Assembly (NCBI GenBank): GCA_964449985.1
Contig: CAYVCG010000052.1
Span: forward strand, 1-14,755
DNA length: 14,755 nt
DNA from: CAYVCG01 sp964449985
GTDB taxonomy: Bacteria > Bacillota > Clostridia > Lachnospirales > WRAX01
Reading direction: 5' to 3'
The notes under the pieces were generated by a model. The model was not told the origin of the DNA. It did not search any database and saw only the letters and a program-made list of their open reading frames with translations. The position numbers and the translations under genes are program-made. Numbering within the stretch: the stretch's first letter is position 1; every line of letters begins with the position of its first letter. Positions 13,948-14,755 of this stretch are shown here, piece after piece.

Positions 13948-14755
13948 GTGGAGTATAAATATATAGACAATAAAATTATTATGTCAACTTTTAATAGCTT
14001 TGACATAGAGCAAATATTAGAATGTGGCCAATGCTTTCGGTTTGAAAAATTGTTGGAGAAGCATTATCAAATAATAGCCCATAACAGAGTGCTCTATATC
14101 AAGCAAGATATTTCAGGCAAAAACGAAATAGAATTTTACCCATGTTCCAAAGAAGATTTCGAAAATATATGGATTGATTACTTTGATTTGAAAAGAGATT
14201 ATTTAAAAATAAAGGAGATATTATACGCAAACGATATTGTTATGCGTGACGCGATAGACTTCGCCCCTGGCATCAGGATACTTAATCAGCAACCTTTCGA
14301 AACGCTTATATCGTTCATAATATCCCAAAACAACAGAATTCCTCAAATAAAACGGGTTATAAAAAACATATCAGAAAAATATGGGGCAAGAATCAAAGAT
14401 ACAGACTGTTTTGCCTTCCCTACTCTCTCCCAGCTTTTAAGAGCTGATATTGATGGTTTAATGGAATGTAGGTCTGGGTTTAGAGCCAAATACATAATGG
14501 ATGCAGTTCAAAAGCTAAATGATGAAAGCGTAAATATAAACGCTGAATTAAGCACATATGATTTAAAAAGATCTCTTATGCAAATAAAAGGAGTAGGAAC
14601 AAAGGTTGCAGATTGTGTGCTTTTATTCGGTTTCGGGCGCTATGAATATTTTCCTACCGATGTTTGGGTCAAACGTATTATGCAGCATTTCTATTTTAAT
14701 AATGTAGAAACGCCTATTGCAGATATACATGAGTTTGCTTTTAAGCGCTATGGTG
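13948..14755 (+). CDS. ogg: 8-oxoguanine DNA glycosylase, OGG1 family (3' end outside window)
   Basis: The open frame runs unbroken from GTG 13948 to the right edge (269 codons seen). It encodes an OGG1-type bifunctional glycosylase/AP lyase that removes 8-oxoguanine. The N-terminal domain carries the family hallmark LECGQCFRF; the HhH-GPD domain includes QPFETLISFIISQNN and the helix-hairpin-helix KGVGTKVADC, where Lys219 corresponds to the Schiff-base lysine (Lys249 in human OGG1) and Asp238 in PTDVW to the catalytic aspartate. GGAG lies 9 nt before the GTG. The family is usually about 290-310 residues, so only a short C-terminal piece is missing. It appears to be transcribed separately from the preceding operon, but no clear promoter is seen in the 46-nt gap. 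Confidence 0.92.
   Translation, partial: MEYKYIDNKIIMSTFNSFDIEQILECGQCFRFEKLLEKHYQIIAHNRVLYIKQDISGKNEIEFYPCSKEDFENIWIDYFDLKRDYLKIKEILYANDIVMRDAIDFAPGIRILNQQPFETLISFIISQNNRIPQIKRVIKNISEKYGARIKDTDCFAFPTLSQLLRADIDGLMECRSGFRAKYIMDAVQKLNDESVNINAELSTYDLKRSLMQIKGVGTKVADCVLLFGFGRYEYFPTDVWVKRIMQHFYFNNVETPIADIHEFAFKRYG

Overview
The window looks like part of the chromosome of a low-GC, endospore-forming Firmicute of the class Clostridia. Three things point this way: a Csp protease / SleC cortex-lytic gene set, which clostridia use for spore germination; the Gram-positive order yceD-rpmF-plsX-acpP-rnc; and AT-rich DNA with strong AGGAGG-type ribosome binding sites and frequent GTG/TTG starts. I cannot name the genus from sequence alone. 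No tRNA, rRNA, CRISPR array, insertion sequence or phage gene was seen.

Left edge (1-957): the N-terminal half of a methyl-accepting chemotaxis protein on the minus strand. It is broken by an in-frame TAA inside the HAMP linker; the frame then continues in good HAMP register to the window edge. Its sigma-A-type promoter, and a phased direct repeat upstream of it, lie at about 820-897.

Germination block (917-7019): a minus-strand operon of a small aromatic/cysteine-rich unknown protein (4521-4243), a Csp-type subtilisin with an intact catalytic triad (4206-2287, TTG start) and a SleC-like cortex-lytic transglycosylase (2241-958). Facing away from it, across a 288-bp divergent intergenic region, is a second SleC-like enzyme (4810-6945) with four tandem peptidoglycan-binding domains instead of one. 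By analogy with Clostridium perfringens and C. difficile, the Csp protease would cut the N-terminal propeptide from the SleC zymogens at germination, and the SpoIID-like catalytic domain would then cut cortex glycan. A nearly identical 9-mer sits about 42-45 nt upstream of the first gene on each side, which suggests shared sporulation-stage control.

Housekeeping block (7123-10022): a textbook promoter (TTGACA, 17 nt, TATAAT) drives yceD, rpmF (bL32), plsX, acpP and rnc, joining ribosome assembly to fatty-acid and phospholipid synthesis. It ends at a 12-bp-stem terminator.

Intergenic element (10027-10174): mainly a 117-bp segment bounded by 19-bp imperfect inverted repeats and containing several nested hairpins. 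No gene is seen in it; it may be a dispersed repeat or a structured RNA.

Right block (10210-14755): a flavodoxin-like protein, pyrimidine-nucleoside phosphorylase, a small conserved unknown protein and a zinc-ribbon membrane-anchored unknown protein form a tight operon with overlapping genes, ended by a GC-rich terminator. Last is an 8-oxoguanine DNA glycosylase (OGG1 family), cut by the right edge of the window.
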